Origin: Halodesulfovibrio sp. MK-HDV
GTDB taxonomy: Bacteria > Desulfobacterota > Desulfovibrionia > Desulfovibrionales > Desulfovibrionaceae
NCBI RefSeq assembly: GCF_009914765.1
Contig: NZ_WYDS01000019.1
Location: forward strand, 37,146 to 101,145
DNA length: 64,000 nt
Direction of reading: 5' to 3'
Positions 1 through 7,647 of this stretch are shown here, in pieces; the first letter of the stretch is position 1, and each line of letters starts with the position of its first letter. The position numbers and the translations under genes were made by a program. The notes under the pieces are model-generated. The model was given only the letters and a program-made list of their open reading frames with translations. It searched no databases and was not told the DNA's origin.

Positions 1-86
1 GCTACAGAACAGGTGACATCATGTCCAAAGGTGAAACCCTTGTTGGTTGTAACACCATGGGCAACTTGGTCGTAGAACGCTTGTAG
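1..86 (+). CDS. leuB: C-terminal end of a probable 3-isopropylmalate dehydrogenase (partial)
   Basis: The third plus-strand frame is open from the window edge to a TAG at 84-86 and encodes 27 residues beginning YRTGDIM and ending MGNLVVERL. The pattern RTGDI, then VGC, then MG near the end resembles the last residues of isopropylmalate dehydrogenases (leucine biosynthesis, NAD-dependent oxidation and decarboxylation of 3-isopropylmalate), but so short a piece cannot prove it. A strong terminator follows at 146-187, which supports a real gene end. It converges on the metallophosphoesterase gene. Another member of the isocitrate/isopropylmalate dehydrogenase family is possible. Confidence 0.5.
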   Translation, partial: YRTGDIMSKGETLVGCNTMGNLVVERL

Positions 87-145
87 AAAGCAGCTCTTCC
101 TCCTTTGAAAAGACTATTTGATAGATGGGGCTTTTCACCTAAAAC

Positions 146-187
146 AAAAAAAAACGAAGCTACAAATGTAGCTTCGTTTTTTTTTGT
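146..187. terminator. bidirectional Rho-independent terminator
   Basis: A 12-bp perfect stem (AACGAAGCTACA with TGTAGCTTCGTT, 2-nt loop) is flanked by an A-run on the left and a T-run on the right, so it can end transcription of both the left-edge gene and the convergent phosphoesterase gene. Confidence 0.9.
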
Positions 188-200
188 TTGTAATTTTGAT

Positions 201-944
201 CTAATCGCCTCTACCCGTTGCAAGGTAGCGCGCCCAGTCGAAACGTTCTTGTCTTGTTGCTGCAGCAACAGCATCTTCCACGGCATATGGAATATTCATT
301 TGCTGAACCTTCCAGCCTGCGGAATCTTGTTCCAGCATTGTGTATGATGCATGTGAAGAATACGTCTGCATAGAGTGCACGACAGGGTGATTGTCAGTAT
401 ATGCAGGTAGACCAACGCTTCCCGCATTAACTATAAGCTGACCGGATGATAGTTCGACAACTCGCGGAAGATGAGTATGACCACAAAGGATCACATCAGA
501 ATCTTCTCCGTCGAGCATCCGTATTATCTCGCCGTCCGAACGAACTTGTGGACTGCCACTGGAAATGTCTTCCAGTAAGTATGTCAAATCGTTGGTTGGC
601 GAGCCATGACAGGCATAAATTTCTCTAGTTATCTGGCAGTCAAAGGGAAGCGTATCAAGCCACTCAACCGGAGCATCACCAAGGTCATTCAACACAAACT
701 GAAGTGTTGGATTTTTTAAAACTTCTTCGGGTGTAACTTCATACAGCAGCCGATCCTGATTCCCGCAAATTGAAATAACATTATATGATGTTAGCAGGTT
801 GTAGGTAGCTCTAGGAGCAAGTGGTCCGTACAGAGTGTCACCCAAATTAACGATATGGTTGGCACCACGAGTCGAGATGTCATCGAGAACAGCCTGTAGG
901 GCATACGCATTACTGTGAATGTCAGAGATAATAGCAAATTTCAT
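201..944 (-). CDS. calcineurin-like metallophosphoesterase (YfcE/MJ0936-type phosphodiesterase)
   Basis: A 247-residue single-domain metallophosphoesterase. The metal-binding motifs appear in family order: DxH at residues 8-10 (SDIHSN), GD near 35-36 (NLGDTLYGP), GNQD near 61-64, CHGSP near 114 and GHTH near 156. Such proteins hydrolyse phosphodiester or phosphomonoester bonds with two divalent metals; the natural substrate cannot be read from the sequence. The GNQD motif replaces the commoner GNxD/GNHE. No signal peptide is visible, so it is probably cytoplasmic. It lies 63 bp downstream of speB on the same strand and may be the last gene of that unit. Confidence 0.88.
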   Translation of the reverse strand: MKFAIISDIHSNAYALQAVLDDISTRGANHIVNLGDTLYGPLAPRATYNLLTSYNVISICGNQDRLLYEVTPEEVLKNPTLQFVLNDLGDAPVEWLDTLPFDCQITREIYACHGSPTNDLTYLLEDISSGSPQVRSDGEIIRMLDGEDSDVILCGHTHLPRVVELSSGQLIVNAGSVGLPAYTDNHPVVHSMQTYSSHASYTMLEQDSAGWKVQQMNIPYAVEDAVAAATRQERFDWARYLATGRGD

Positions 945-1007
945 ACTGTCACCACCAAGATCTAAAAGTGTTGGCTTAAGATAGCAGTAAATTGGGTTCC
1001 TGTAGTG

Positions 1008-1859
1008 TTATATACCAGATCGCTGAATAATTCCCAACATGGAGTATGTGAGCTGAGCAGCAGCAAAATCTGATGCGTGATCGCCTTCCTGCGGTGCAAG
1101 TTCCACCACATCACAGCCAATGACATTTCGATCTTTCACAGCTTTTTCAAGCAATGTGATTGCCTGCCACCATTGGATACCACCGGGAACAGGGGTGCCA
1201 GTTGCGCGGATAACAGACGGGTCGAGCCCATCCACGTCAAAGGTAATGTAAATATTTTTCGGGAAATCTTCAGGGAGCAGAACGTCGGGCAGTGGTTTAA
1301 GTGCCAGATCTTTGGCATCAATATGCGGGATGTTGTGTTTAGCGCGGACTTCAACTTCTTCTATACAGAAAGCGCGAACACCTAGTTGAAAAATAGGTAG
1401 TTCAAGCTCAAGTGCGCGATGCATAACAGATGCATGACTATACGGATCGCCCTCATAGGCTTTTCGTAAGTCAGCATGGGCGTCAAATTGAACGATACCG
1501 AATGTGCCGTGCTTTTTCTTAAGCGCGCGTAATGCGCCGAGAGTCACAGAATGTTCACCGCCGAGCATAACTGGCAGTCCGTATCGGGAAGCTTCTGTTA
1601 CCGCTGATTCAATGCGGGAAATCACCTGTTCAGTAGACCCTGTACAGTCGACCGGCTCATGAGTGTAGATGCCATCGTCTGCGGGAATGGATTCACCGTC
1701 CCACAATTCAAGCTGATCTGACGCTTCGAGAATTGCGTCAGGCCCATCAGCCGTACCCCCACCATAAGAAACCGTTGCTTCAAAAGGAACAGGAACAATC
1801 TGGAATCGACATTGCTCCGGTGTAGTTTCTTCAAGTTCTGATGCTAAAAATCTATTCAT
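1008..1859 (-). CDS. speB: agmatinase (arginase/ureohydrolase family)
   Basis: A 283-residue ureohydrolase that would hydrolyse agmatine to putrescine and urea. The Mn-binding motifs are present: GGEHSVT in the middle of the protein, DAHADLR, and DVDGLDPS toward the C-terminus, followed by TGTPVPGG as in agmatinases. It belongs with speA, the carboxynorspermidine dehydrogenase and nspC just upstream on the same strand, where it supplies the putrescine they use. It is separated from nspC by about 600 bp of non-coding DNA, so it may have its own promoter. No strong ribosome binding site is seen before the ATG. Arginase or formimidoglutamase activity is less likely given the presence of speA. 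Confidence 0.88.
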   Translation of the reverse strand: MNRFLASELEETTPEQCRFQIVPVPFEATVSYGGGTADGPDAILEASDQLELWDGESIPADDGIYTHEPVDCTGSTEQVISRIESAVTEASRYGLPVMLGGEHSVTLGALRALKKKHGTFGIVQFDAHADLRKAYEGDPYSHASVMHRALELELPIFQLGVRAFCIEEVEVRAKHNIPHIDAKDLALKPLPDVLLPEDFPKNIYITFDVDGLDPSVIRATGTPVPGGIQWWQAITLLEKAVKDRNVIGCDVVELAPQEGDHASDFAAAQLTYSMLGIIQRSGI

Positions 1860-1939
1860 GTTGTTACTATACTTTTTGATGAATTTGTTGGCAACACTGT
1901 TTGGTTTAGTGATGGGTTAGGGGGAGTGAAGTAGGGCGC

Positions 1940-2072
1940 GCGAAGTACAGAGGTAGTTTTCTACTTCAGTCTCTCGGGCGAATCACGGAGCTTCTGGATA
2001 CGACTTGATTATCACTTTTTGCACTAAAAACAGCGCGAGAGTCTTACGCAGAATACTACCTCTGTACTTCGC
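1940..2072. repeat. long imperfect inverted repeat between speB and nspC
   Basis: Arms of 37 nt (1940-1976 and 2036-2072) face each other across a 59-nt loop. The outer 18 bp (GCGAAGTACAGAGGTAGT and its complement) are perfect, the next 13 positions match at about 8, and the inner 6 bp (CTCTCG/CGAGAG) are perfect, so about 32 of 37 positions pair. There is no open reading frame and no obvious target duplication. It could be a long RNA hairpin or a small non-autonomous mobile element. Confidence 0.65.
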
Positions 2073-2340
2073 TGAATTTGGTTTTAAACATCATAGCTGC
2101 GACTTATTAATATCAAGCGCTATAAGGTGAAAACTGGTTAACACTGTAAATATAGATAGAAAACATGAAGGGATATGTGTGATTTTCCGGAAAATGAGTT
2201 GTGGAAGATATGAGCTTTGTGATCCCGTTTAGGCAATGTGAAATTTATTTGTAAGAAGAAATTCCGATTGAGTACCTCAACTTTTAAATATCGGGAAAAA
2301 AAGGTGGAGAGTTGGAATAAGCGTAGAATGAGACTGGTCG

Positions 2341-2456
2341 TGGCGTAAAAGCCGCGAGGTTACGGAATCAACAGGCTGGACTCGCAAATAAAAAGTTTTT
2401 GGAGAGTCCAGAGAACCTTTTTTCAAAAAGGTTCTCTGGTCGCCGAAGGCAAAAAA
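2341..2456 (+). repeat. dispersed hairpin repeat, copy A (downstream of nspC)
   Basis: Contains AAAAGCCGCGAGGT (2347-2360), AAAGTTTTTGGA (2392-2403), a 15-bp hairpin CCAGAGAACCTTTTT/AAAAAGGTTCTCTGG (2408-2439) and CGCCGAAGGC (2441-2450). The same blocks in the same order occur at 34960-35110 and, inverted, at 34736-34875. On the minus strand the hairpin follows nspC and a T-rich stretch comes about 10-15 nt later, so it may also act as the nspC terminator. Confidence 0.6.
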
Positions 2457-2469
2457 AAGAAAAAAATTA

Positions 2470-3627
2470 TTACGACAAACGGCACCTAAAATCGTCATAT
2501 CCAAACTCACGAACGACGTGCAGGTCGCCGGAGCTTGGATTGTAACGTGCGATTGCAGGCAGCTGTAGCCCGTTGAAGGTGTTTGTTTTCACCATGGAGT
2601 AGATAGCCATGTCCGTGAACGCGAGGCGGTCGCCTGCTTTGAGCGGGGTATCAAAAGAGTATTCTCCGATGACATCCCCTGCGAGGCAGGATTTACCGGC
2701 TAGGCGGTAGGAGTTTACTTTCTCACCTTTTTCAGCGGAATCAATGACGAATGGTCGGTACGGCATCTCTAATACGTCCGGCATGTGACATGCGGCTGAC
2801 GCGTCGAGGATGGCGATATCCATGTCGGCTTTGATTACGTCGAGGACTGTGGCTACGAGTAGCCCTGCGTCGAGCGCAACGGCTTCACCCGGTTCAAGAT
2901 ACACTTGAACGTTATAACGGGCCTTAGCGCGCTCGATACAAGCACAGAGACGATCTATGTCATACCCTTCGCGGGTGATGTGATGCCCGCCGCCAAAGTT
3001 TAGCCATTCCATATTCTGGAGAAGATGACCAAACTGCTTTTCTACGGCTTCAAGCGTGCGATCAAGTGCATCTGCATCTTGTTCACAGAGTGTGTGAAAA
3101 TGCAGACCGGATACGCCTTCAAGATCGTTCTCATCAAAGTTTTCAAGCCGCACACCTAAGCGTGAACCGGGGGAACACGGGTCATAGATGGGCGTTGCGC
3201 CTTCGGAGTGCTGCGGGTTAACGCGTACGCCGATTTTGATGGTGCGCTCTGATGCCTGAATAAGCGGGCGGTATTTGCGCAGTTGTGCAAAAGAGTTGAA
3301 CACGATGTGGTCAGAGTATTTGATGATCTCTGCCATGTCGTTGTCGGAATAAGCAGCGGCGAAGCTGTGCACTTCGCCGCCGAATTCTTCACGTCCCAGT
3401 CTCGCCTCGTGCGGAGAGCTAGCGCAGGTTCCGTGCAGGACGCCGCTCAGTACCGGAAAGGTGCTATATGTGGCGAATCCTTTGAGCGCGAGGAGGATTT
3501 TTGCCCCAGTGCGCTGTTGCACGGAATCTAAAATAGCCGCGTTATCCGCAAGCTTTGCCTCATCCACAACAAAGCATGGAGAAGGCAGGCGTTCTGGATT
3601 TAATTTTTGAAGGTAACTTCTGTCCAT
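2470..3627 (-). CDS. nspC: carboxynorspermidine/carboxyspermidine decarboxylase
   Basis: A 385-residue fold-III PLP decarboxylase of the alanine racemase/ornithine decarboxylase superfamily. The PLP lysine sits in LALKGFATYS near residue 49, followed by CASSPHEARLG and the glycine-rich phosphate loop GGGHHIT. It would decarboxylate carboxyspermidine to spermidine (or carboxynorspermidine to norspermidine), the last step of the alternative spermidine pathway. Its ATG lies 28 nt inside the preceding dehydrogenase gene, so the two genes overlap and are probably translationally coupled. Specificity for the spermidine rather than norspermidine form is an inference from the speA/speB context. Confidence 0.9.
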   Translation of the reverse strand: MDRSYLQKLNPERLPSPCFVVDEAKLADNAAILDSVQQRTGAKILLALKGFATYSTFPVLSGVLHGTCASSPHEARLGREEFGGEVHSFAAAYSDNDMAEIIKYSDHIVFNSFAQLRKYRPLIQASERTIKIGVRVNPQHSEGATPIYDPCSPGSRLGVRLENFDENDLEGVSGLHFHTLCEQDADALDRTLEAVEKQFGHLLQNMEWLNFGGGHHITREGYDIDRLCACIERAKARYNVQVYLEPGEAVALDAGLLVATVLDVIKADMDIAILDASAACHMPDVLEMPYRPFVIDSAEKGEKVNSYRLAGKSCLAGDVIGEYSFDTPLKAGDRLAFTDMAIYSMVKTNTFNGLQLPAIARYNPSSGDLHVVREFGYDDFRCRLS

Positions 3628-4796
3628 GGGAGACCGTGAATGTTGAGTTTTTCCATGAATGGGTCTGGATCAAGTTCTTCCATGTTGAAGACGCCTTCGC
3701 CAGTCCATTTGCCGGTGAGCATAAGCATCGCGCCAATCATAGCTGGTACACCGGTGGTGTATGACACAGCCTGAGAAGCAACTTCTTTGAATGCTTCTTC
3801 GTGGTCGCAGATGTTGTAGATGTAGTAATCTTTAGGCTCGCCGTCTTTCATACCTTTCATGCGACAACCGATGCATGTGCGACCTTTTGTGCGCTCGCCG
3901 AGTCCTGCTGGTTCTGGAAGAACTTCTTTGAGGAATCGGAGAGGGATGATGTCCTGACCATTGTACTTAACGGTGTCGATACGTGTCATACCAACGTTTT
4001 CGAGTACTTGGAGATGGTTCAGGTACTGGTCGGAGAAGGTCATCCAGAAACGGGCACGTTTGAGACCTTTCAAGTGTTTTACGAGAGACTCAAGCTCTTC
4101 GTGGTACATAAGAAAACACTTTTTAGGACCAATGCCTTCAGGGAAATCGTAGTTCATGGAGAAGCTGAGCGGATCAGTTTCAAGCCATTCACCGTGTTCC
4201 CAGTAGCGACCGTTTGCAGTAACTTCGCGGATGTTGATTTCCGGGTTGAAGTTGGTTGCGAACGGGTGACCGTGGTCGCCTGCGTTGCAGTCAATGATGT
4301 CGAGCTGATGAATTTCATCAAACTGGTGTTTCATTGCATGTGCGCAGAAAATATTGGTTACGCCCGGATCGAAGCCGGAACCGAGAAGTGCCATGAGGCC
4401 TTTCTCTTTGAAACGCTCCTGGTATTCCCACTGCCATTTGTATTCGAACTTGGCTTCATCAAGCGGTTCGTAGTTGGCAGTATCAAGGTAGTTCACACCT
4501 GTTTCCAGACATGCGTCCATGATGGTGAGATCCTGATACGGCAGTGCGAGGTTGATAACAAGAACAGGCTTGTGCTTGTTGATGAGTTCTACAAGCTCAG
4601 GCACGTTGTCAGCATCTACTGTGTCGGTAACAATGTCGCGACCGGTACGTTCTTTAACTGAAGAAGCAATTGCATCACATTTTTCAACAGTTCTGGATGC
4701 AAGAACGATTTCGGAAAAAACCTCAGGAACCTGTGCACACTTGTGTACACACACGCCGCCGACGCCGCCAGCGCCGATGATCAACACTTTAGACAT
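3600..4796 (-). CDS. carboxynorspermidine (carboxyspermidine) dehydrogenase, saccharopine dehydrogenase family
   Basis: A 398-residue protein with an N-terminal Rossmann nucleotide-binding motif (VLIIGAGGVGGVCVHKCA) and the saccharopine dehydrogenase fold, including GSGFDPGVTNIFCAH near residue 143. It would condense putrescine with aspartate semialdehyde and reduce the product with NADPH to carboxyspermidine, which NspC decarboxylates. The start is well supported by AAGGAG 6 nt before the ATG. It sits between speA (77 bp gap) and nspC (28-nt overlap), a standard arrangement for this pathway. A lysine-type saccharopine dehydrogenase is the alternative, but the neighbours argue against it. Confidence 0.9.
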   Translation of the reverse strand: MSKVLIIGAGGVGGVCVHKCAQVPEVFSEIVLASRTVEKCDAIASSVKERTGRDIVTDTVDADNVPELVELINKHKPVLVINLALPYQDLTIMDACLETGVNYLDTANYEPLDEAKFEYKWQWEYQERFKEKGLMALLGSGFDPGVTNIFCAHAMKHQFDEIHQLDIIDCNAGDHGHPFATNFNPEINIREVTANGRYWEHGEWLETDPLSFSMNYDFPEGIGPKKCFLMYHEELESLVKHLKGLKRARFWMTFSDQYLNHLQVLENVGMTRIDTVKYNGQDIIPLRFLKEVLPEPAGLGERTKGRTCIGCRMKGMKDGEPKDYYIYNICDHEEAFKEVASQAVSYTTGVPAMIGAMLMLTGKWTGEGVFNMEELDPDPFMEKLNIHGLPWTEVTFKN

Positions 4797-4873
4797 AGTT
4801 GTACTCCTTGCATGGTGCGGTACTGAAATCTACCTCAAAATTGTATTTTTGAGATACGATTTAGCCGCAAAAA

Positions 4874-6811
4874 TTATCTTTCAAAATAAGTATAGCCGCG
4901 CAGACCGGCATAGAACGCCTGTAGAAGTTCGAATCGTTCCGCAGCGGTGATTCGTCCTTCGCGCACGGATTGTTCCGCCATAGAGCGCAGGTCTTCCATG
5001 ATTCTGCGCTGGTCATACTCTACGTATTCGAGCAGCTCGCCCACTGTGTCACCTTCAATCTCACGCACAAATTCGTAACTGCCGTCTTCATACATACGTA
5101 CGCTGACAACGTTGGTGTCGCCGAACAGGTTGTGCAGATCGCCAAGGGTTTCCTGATATGCACCAACGAGGAAAGCACCCATATAGTACTCATCGCCGTT
5201 TTTCATAGGATGCAGGTCAAGCAAGGGCTTCTGGCCTTTAGGGTCAATAAACGAGTCCAGCTTGCCGTCAGAATCACATGTGATGTCTGAAATGATGGCG
5301 TAGCGGGACGGCTCTTCCTTCAAGCGATGCAGCGGCATTACCGGGAACAGCTGGTCAATTGCCCATGAGTCCGGAAGGGACTGGAATACGCTGAAGTTAG
5401 CGTAATATATATCTGCAAGAGCTGTATCAATTTCTTCCAGCTCTTTAGGTACTATTTTCAGTTTGTCTTTCAGCTTGGCAACAGTTTTGGTGATCGCCCA
5501 GAAGAGGTTGTCTGCCAGTGTTCGCTGGCGCAGGTTTACTCTTCCGTCAAGGAACATACGACGCGTTTCATCTCTGTAGAAGAGAGCATCGTTGTATGCT
5601 TCCTGAATGTTACGCAGACTGAGAGACTTATATGCCTCGTACATGCTTACAATTGGTTCAGGTGTGTCTTCAGGAATTTCTTCAGGGACATTACCGTCTT
5701 CAATTTTGCTTACGTCGAGGATGTTGAAAAGCAGAACAGAATAGTACGCAACCACAGCACGACCGGATTCGGTAATGATGTGTGGATGCGGAATGTCCTG
5801 CTTATCAAGTGTTGTCATAACCGCTTCTACAACGTCCATCGCATATTCGTTAACGGTGTAGTTTCGGCTGGAGACATAGTTTGTATGTGAACCATCATAA
5901 TCCACTGCAAGCCCGCCACCAAGGTCAATGTATCCCATTGGTGCGCCTTCACGAACGAGTTCAGCGTACACGCGGGAAGCTTCCTGAACAGCAGAGCGAA
6001 TACTGCGGATGTTAGGAATCTGTGAACCTAGATGATAGTGCAGCAGCTTTAAGCAATGCAGCTTGTTATGTTCTTTCAGGGTGTCGATAATGTCGGTGAT
6101 TTGCGACATTGAAAGCCCGAAAGAGGAACGCTCGCCGCCGGAAGCAGTCCAGTGACCGCCGCCTTGTGCTGAAAGCTTAACACGCACGCCGATTTGTGGC
6201 TCTACGCCAAGCAAAGCAGCACGTTCTAACAGTGTAGCCAGTTCCCAGCCCATTTCCATAACGAAAATACAGTTGAAGCCCATGCGCATGGCGTGGAGTC
6301 CAAGGTCGATGAATTCCTCATCTTTGTACCCGTTACACACAAGGCATGCAGTATGGTCACGCATTTGAGAGATGGCGGCAATAAGTTCTGCTTTACTGCC
6401 AACTTCAAATCCATGATGAAAAGATGAGCCAAAATTGGCTATCTCTTCAAGAACTTGCTGCTGCTGATTGACTTTGATGGGGAAAACGCCTCGGTATTCT
6501 GCCTTGTAGCCAAGGCTTTTGATGGCGTCCCTAAAGGAATTGTGAAGAGAGGAAATCTGCGAATCGAGAATGTTTTCAATGCGCAAGAGAACAGGCAGCT
6601 CAAGGCCGCGCTCTTTGAGTTCTCTAATAACCTCGGGAATACTGACAGCTACGTTGCTGCCACGTCCAAACGGGTGGATGGCAACGTCGCCATGGTCAGT
6701 AATGTCAAAGTAACCGGCACCCCAATTACGGATGCCATACAGTTCAGCGGAGTCATCAATGCTCCACTGCTGGAGGGCTTTCTTGTTGGCCAACTGTCGT
6801 ACCTCATACAT
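4874..6811 (-). CDS. speA: biosynthetic arginine decarboxylase
   Basis: A 645-residue SpeA-type, fold-III, PLP-dependent arginine decarboxylase, close to the usual family length. Seen are the N-terminal block SIDDSAELYGIRNWG, the PLP lysine in GVFPIKVNQQQ near residue 110, the glycine-rich DLGGGLAVDYDGS and ITESGRA. It makes agmatine from arginine, the entry step of the polyamine route encoded by the next three genes. The start is not certain: the ATG at 6811 has a GGAG only one base upstream, whereas a TTG seven codons in (6793) has GAGG at normal spacing. A probable promoter lies at 6943-6972. Confidence 0.93.
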   Translation of the reverse strand: MYEVRQLANKKALQQWSIDDSAELYGIRNWGAGYFDITDHGDVAIHPFGRGSNVAVSIPEVIRELKERGLELPVLLRIENILDSQISSLHNSFRDAIKSLGYKAEYRGVFPIKVNQQQQVLEEIANFGSSFHHGFEVGSKAELIAAISQMRDHTACLVCNGYKDEEFIDLGLHAMRMGFNCIFVMEMGWELATLLERAALLGVEPQIGVRVKLSAQGGGHWTASGGERSSFGLSMSQITDIIDTLKEHNKLHCLKLLHYHLGSQIPNIRSIRSAVQEASRVYAELVREGAPMGYIDLGGGLAVDYDGSHTNYVSSRNYTVNEYAMDVVEAVMTTLDKQDIPHPHIITESGRAVVAYYSVLLFNILDVSKIEDGNVPEEIPEDTPEPIVSMYEAYKSLSLRNIQEAYNDALFYRDETRRMFLDGRVNLRQRTLADNLFWAITKTVAKLKDKLKIVPKELEEIDTALADIYYANFSVFQSLPDSWAIDQLFPVMPLHRLKEEPSRYAIISDITCDSDGKLDSFIDPKGQKPLLDLHPMKNGDEYYMGAFLVGAYQETLGDLHNLFGDTNVVSVRMYEDGSYEFVREIEGDTVGELLEYVEYDQRRIMEDLRSMAEQSVREGRITAAERFELLQAFYAGLRGYTYFER

Positions 6812-6942
6812 ACTCCATTAATGGTGTGTACCACCGGCAACAAAGGAAAATGGTAAGTTGCCGTATCCTCTACAAGTGCATGCCTTATAGAGCCGGATGG
6901 CAGGCACACGCACGCGCAAATCTAACACAAAACGCGTGCGAA

Positions 6943-6972
6943 TTTTTAGTGGGCTTACGGTCGTCCTGTCAA
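6943..6972 (-). promoter_or_regulatory. probable sigma-70 promoter of speA
   Basis: On the minus strand a perfect -35 box TTGACA (6972-6967) is followed after 18 nt by TAAAAA (6948-6943), 4 of 6 to the -10 consensus. It lies about 130 bp upstream of speA. Confidence 0.5.
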
Positions 6973-7011
6973 TACAAATTATGCACTAAAAACTGCGAAA
7001 ATTAGTTTATG

Positions 7012-7419
7012 CTAATCGTTATCGTATGTTTTTAATTCGATAGTAAATCCTTCAGGGTCAGTAACAAATATTGATGTCCCCGTTCCGCGTGATCCACCTA
7101 GGATAAACGGCCCTCTGATAGTGATTTTATGTTCGCCAAGTCGTTTTAGCAGCGCTTTCCATTCCTTATCCGCAAACGCCAGACACACATGATTTGCTTT
7201 GCCCGGTGTGCAGATAAGATCGCCTAGTTCTTCCCACATGTTCGGAGGGAAAAAATGGATCATGTTATGCGTGTTGATTCGCACGGAAGGAAACTTTGCT
7301 TTTCCTTCTTTCCATGCATCGTAGTTCTCAGCGGTCAGCCCGATAACCTCGGTATAGAAGGTCACACATACGTCGGGGCTTTCAACATTGAGTGTCAAAT
7401 GGTCTATTTCAACTTTCAT
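7012..7419 (-). CDS. VOC family protein (glyoxalase/bleomycin resistance/dioxygenase fold)
   Basis: A small VOC-superfamily protein of about 135 residues. It begins with the typical first strand (MKVEIDHLTLNVES) followed by FYTEVIGL, and ends with the family signature FVTDPEGFTIELK. The ATG at 7419 is preferred over the in-frame ATG at 7428 because AAAAAAGG lies at proper spacing before it. VOC proteins bind a divalent metal and act as glyoxalases, isomerases, dioxygenases or antibiotic-binding proteins; the substrate cannot be told from the sequence. It stands alone between divergent speA and the pepA terminator. Confidence 0.75.
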   Translation of the reverse strand: MKVEIDHLTLNVESPDVCVTFYTEVIGLTAENYDAWKEGKAKFPSVRINTHNMIHFFPPNMWEELGDLICTPGKANHVCLAFADKEWKALLKRLGEHKITIRGPFILGGSRGTGTSIFVTDPEGFTIELKTYDND

Positions 7420-7532
7420 GGTCTGCATCCTTTTTTAGGCTAAATGTATGCAACTAGTGTAGCACATAGGGTAGCACACCCGCATATGGTGCGGCAGTAT
7501 AGTTGAAAGACTGAACGAACGTGTGTTGGTAA

Positions 7533-7568
7533 TAAAAAAGGCTGCCCCGTTGTGTGGGACAGCCTTTA
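7533..7568 (-). terminator. pepA terminator
   Basis: An inverted repeat (AAGGCTG..CCC with GGG.CAGCCTT) followed on the minus strand by TTTTTTATT, 80 bp downstream of the pepA stop. Confidence 0.85.
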
Positions 7569-7647
7569 CTAGTTTTTTTGTACATCTTCCGGTTAGCAGA
7601 GCATCATACTTGTCGCTCTACCGGAGGATGCCTCGTGCGCAGGGTGA

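Noticed and set aside
3801..4661. 286-codon open frame antisense to the carboxynorspermidine dehydrogenase gene
   Set aside because: Shadow of a well-supported gene; no ribosome binding site and unnatural Phe/Cys/Val-rich composition.
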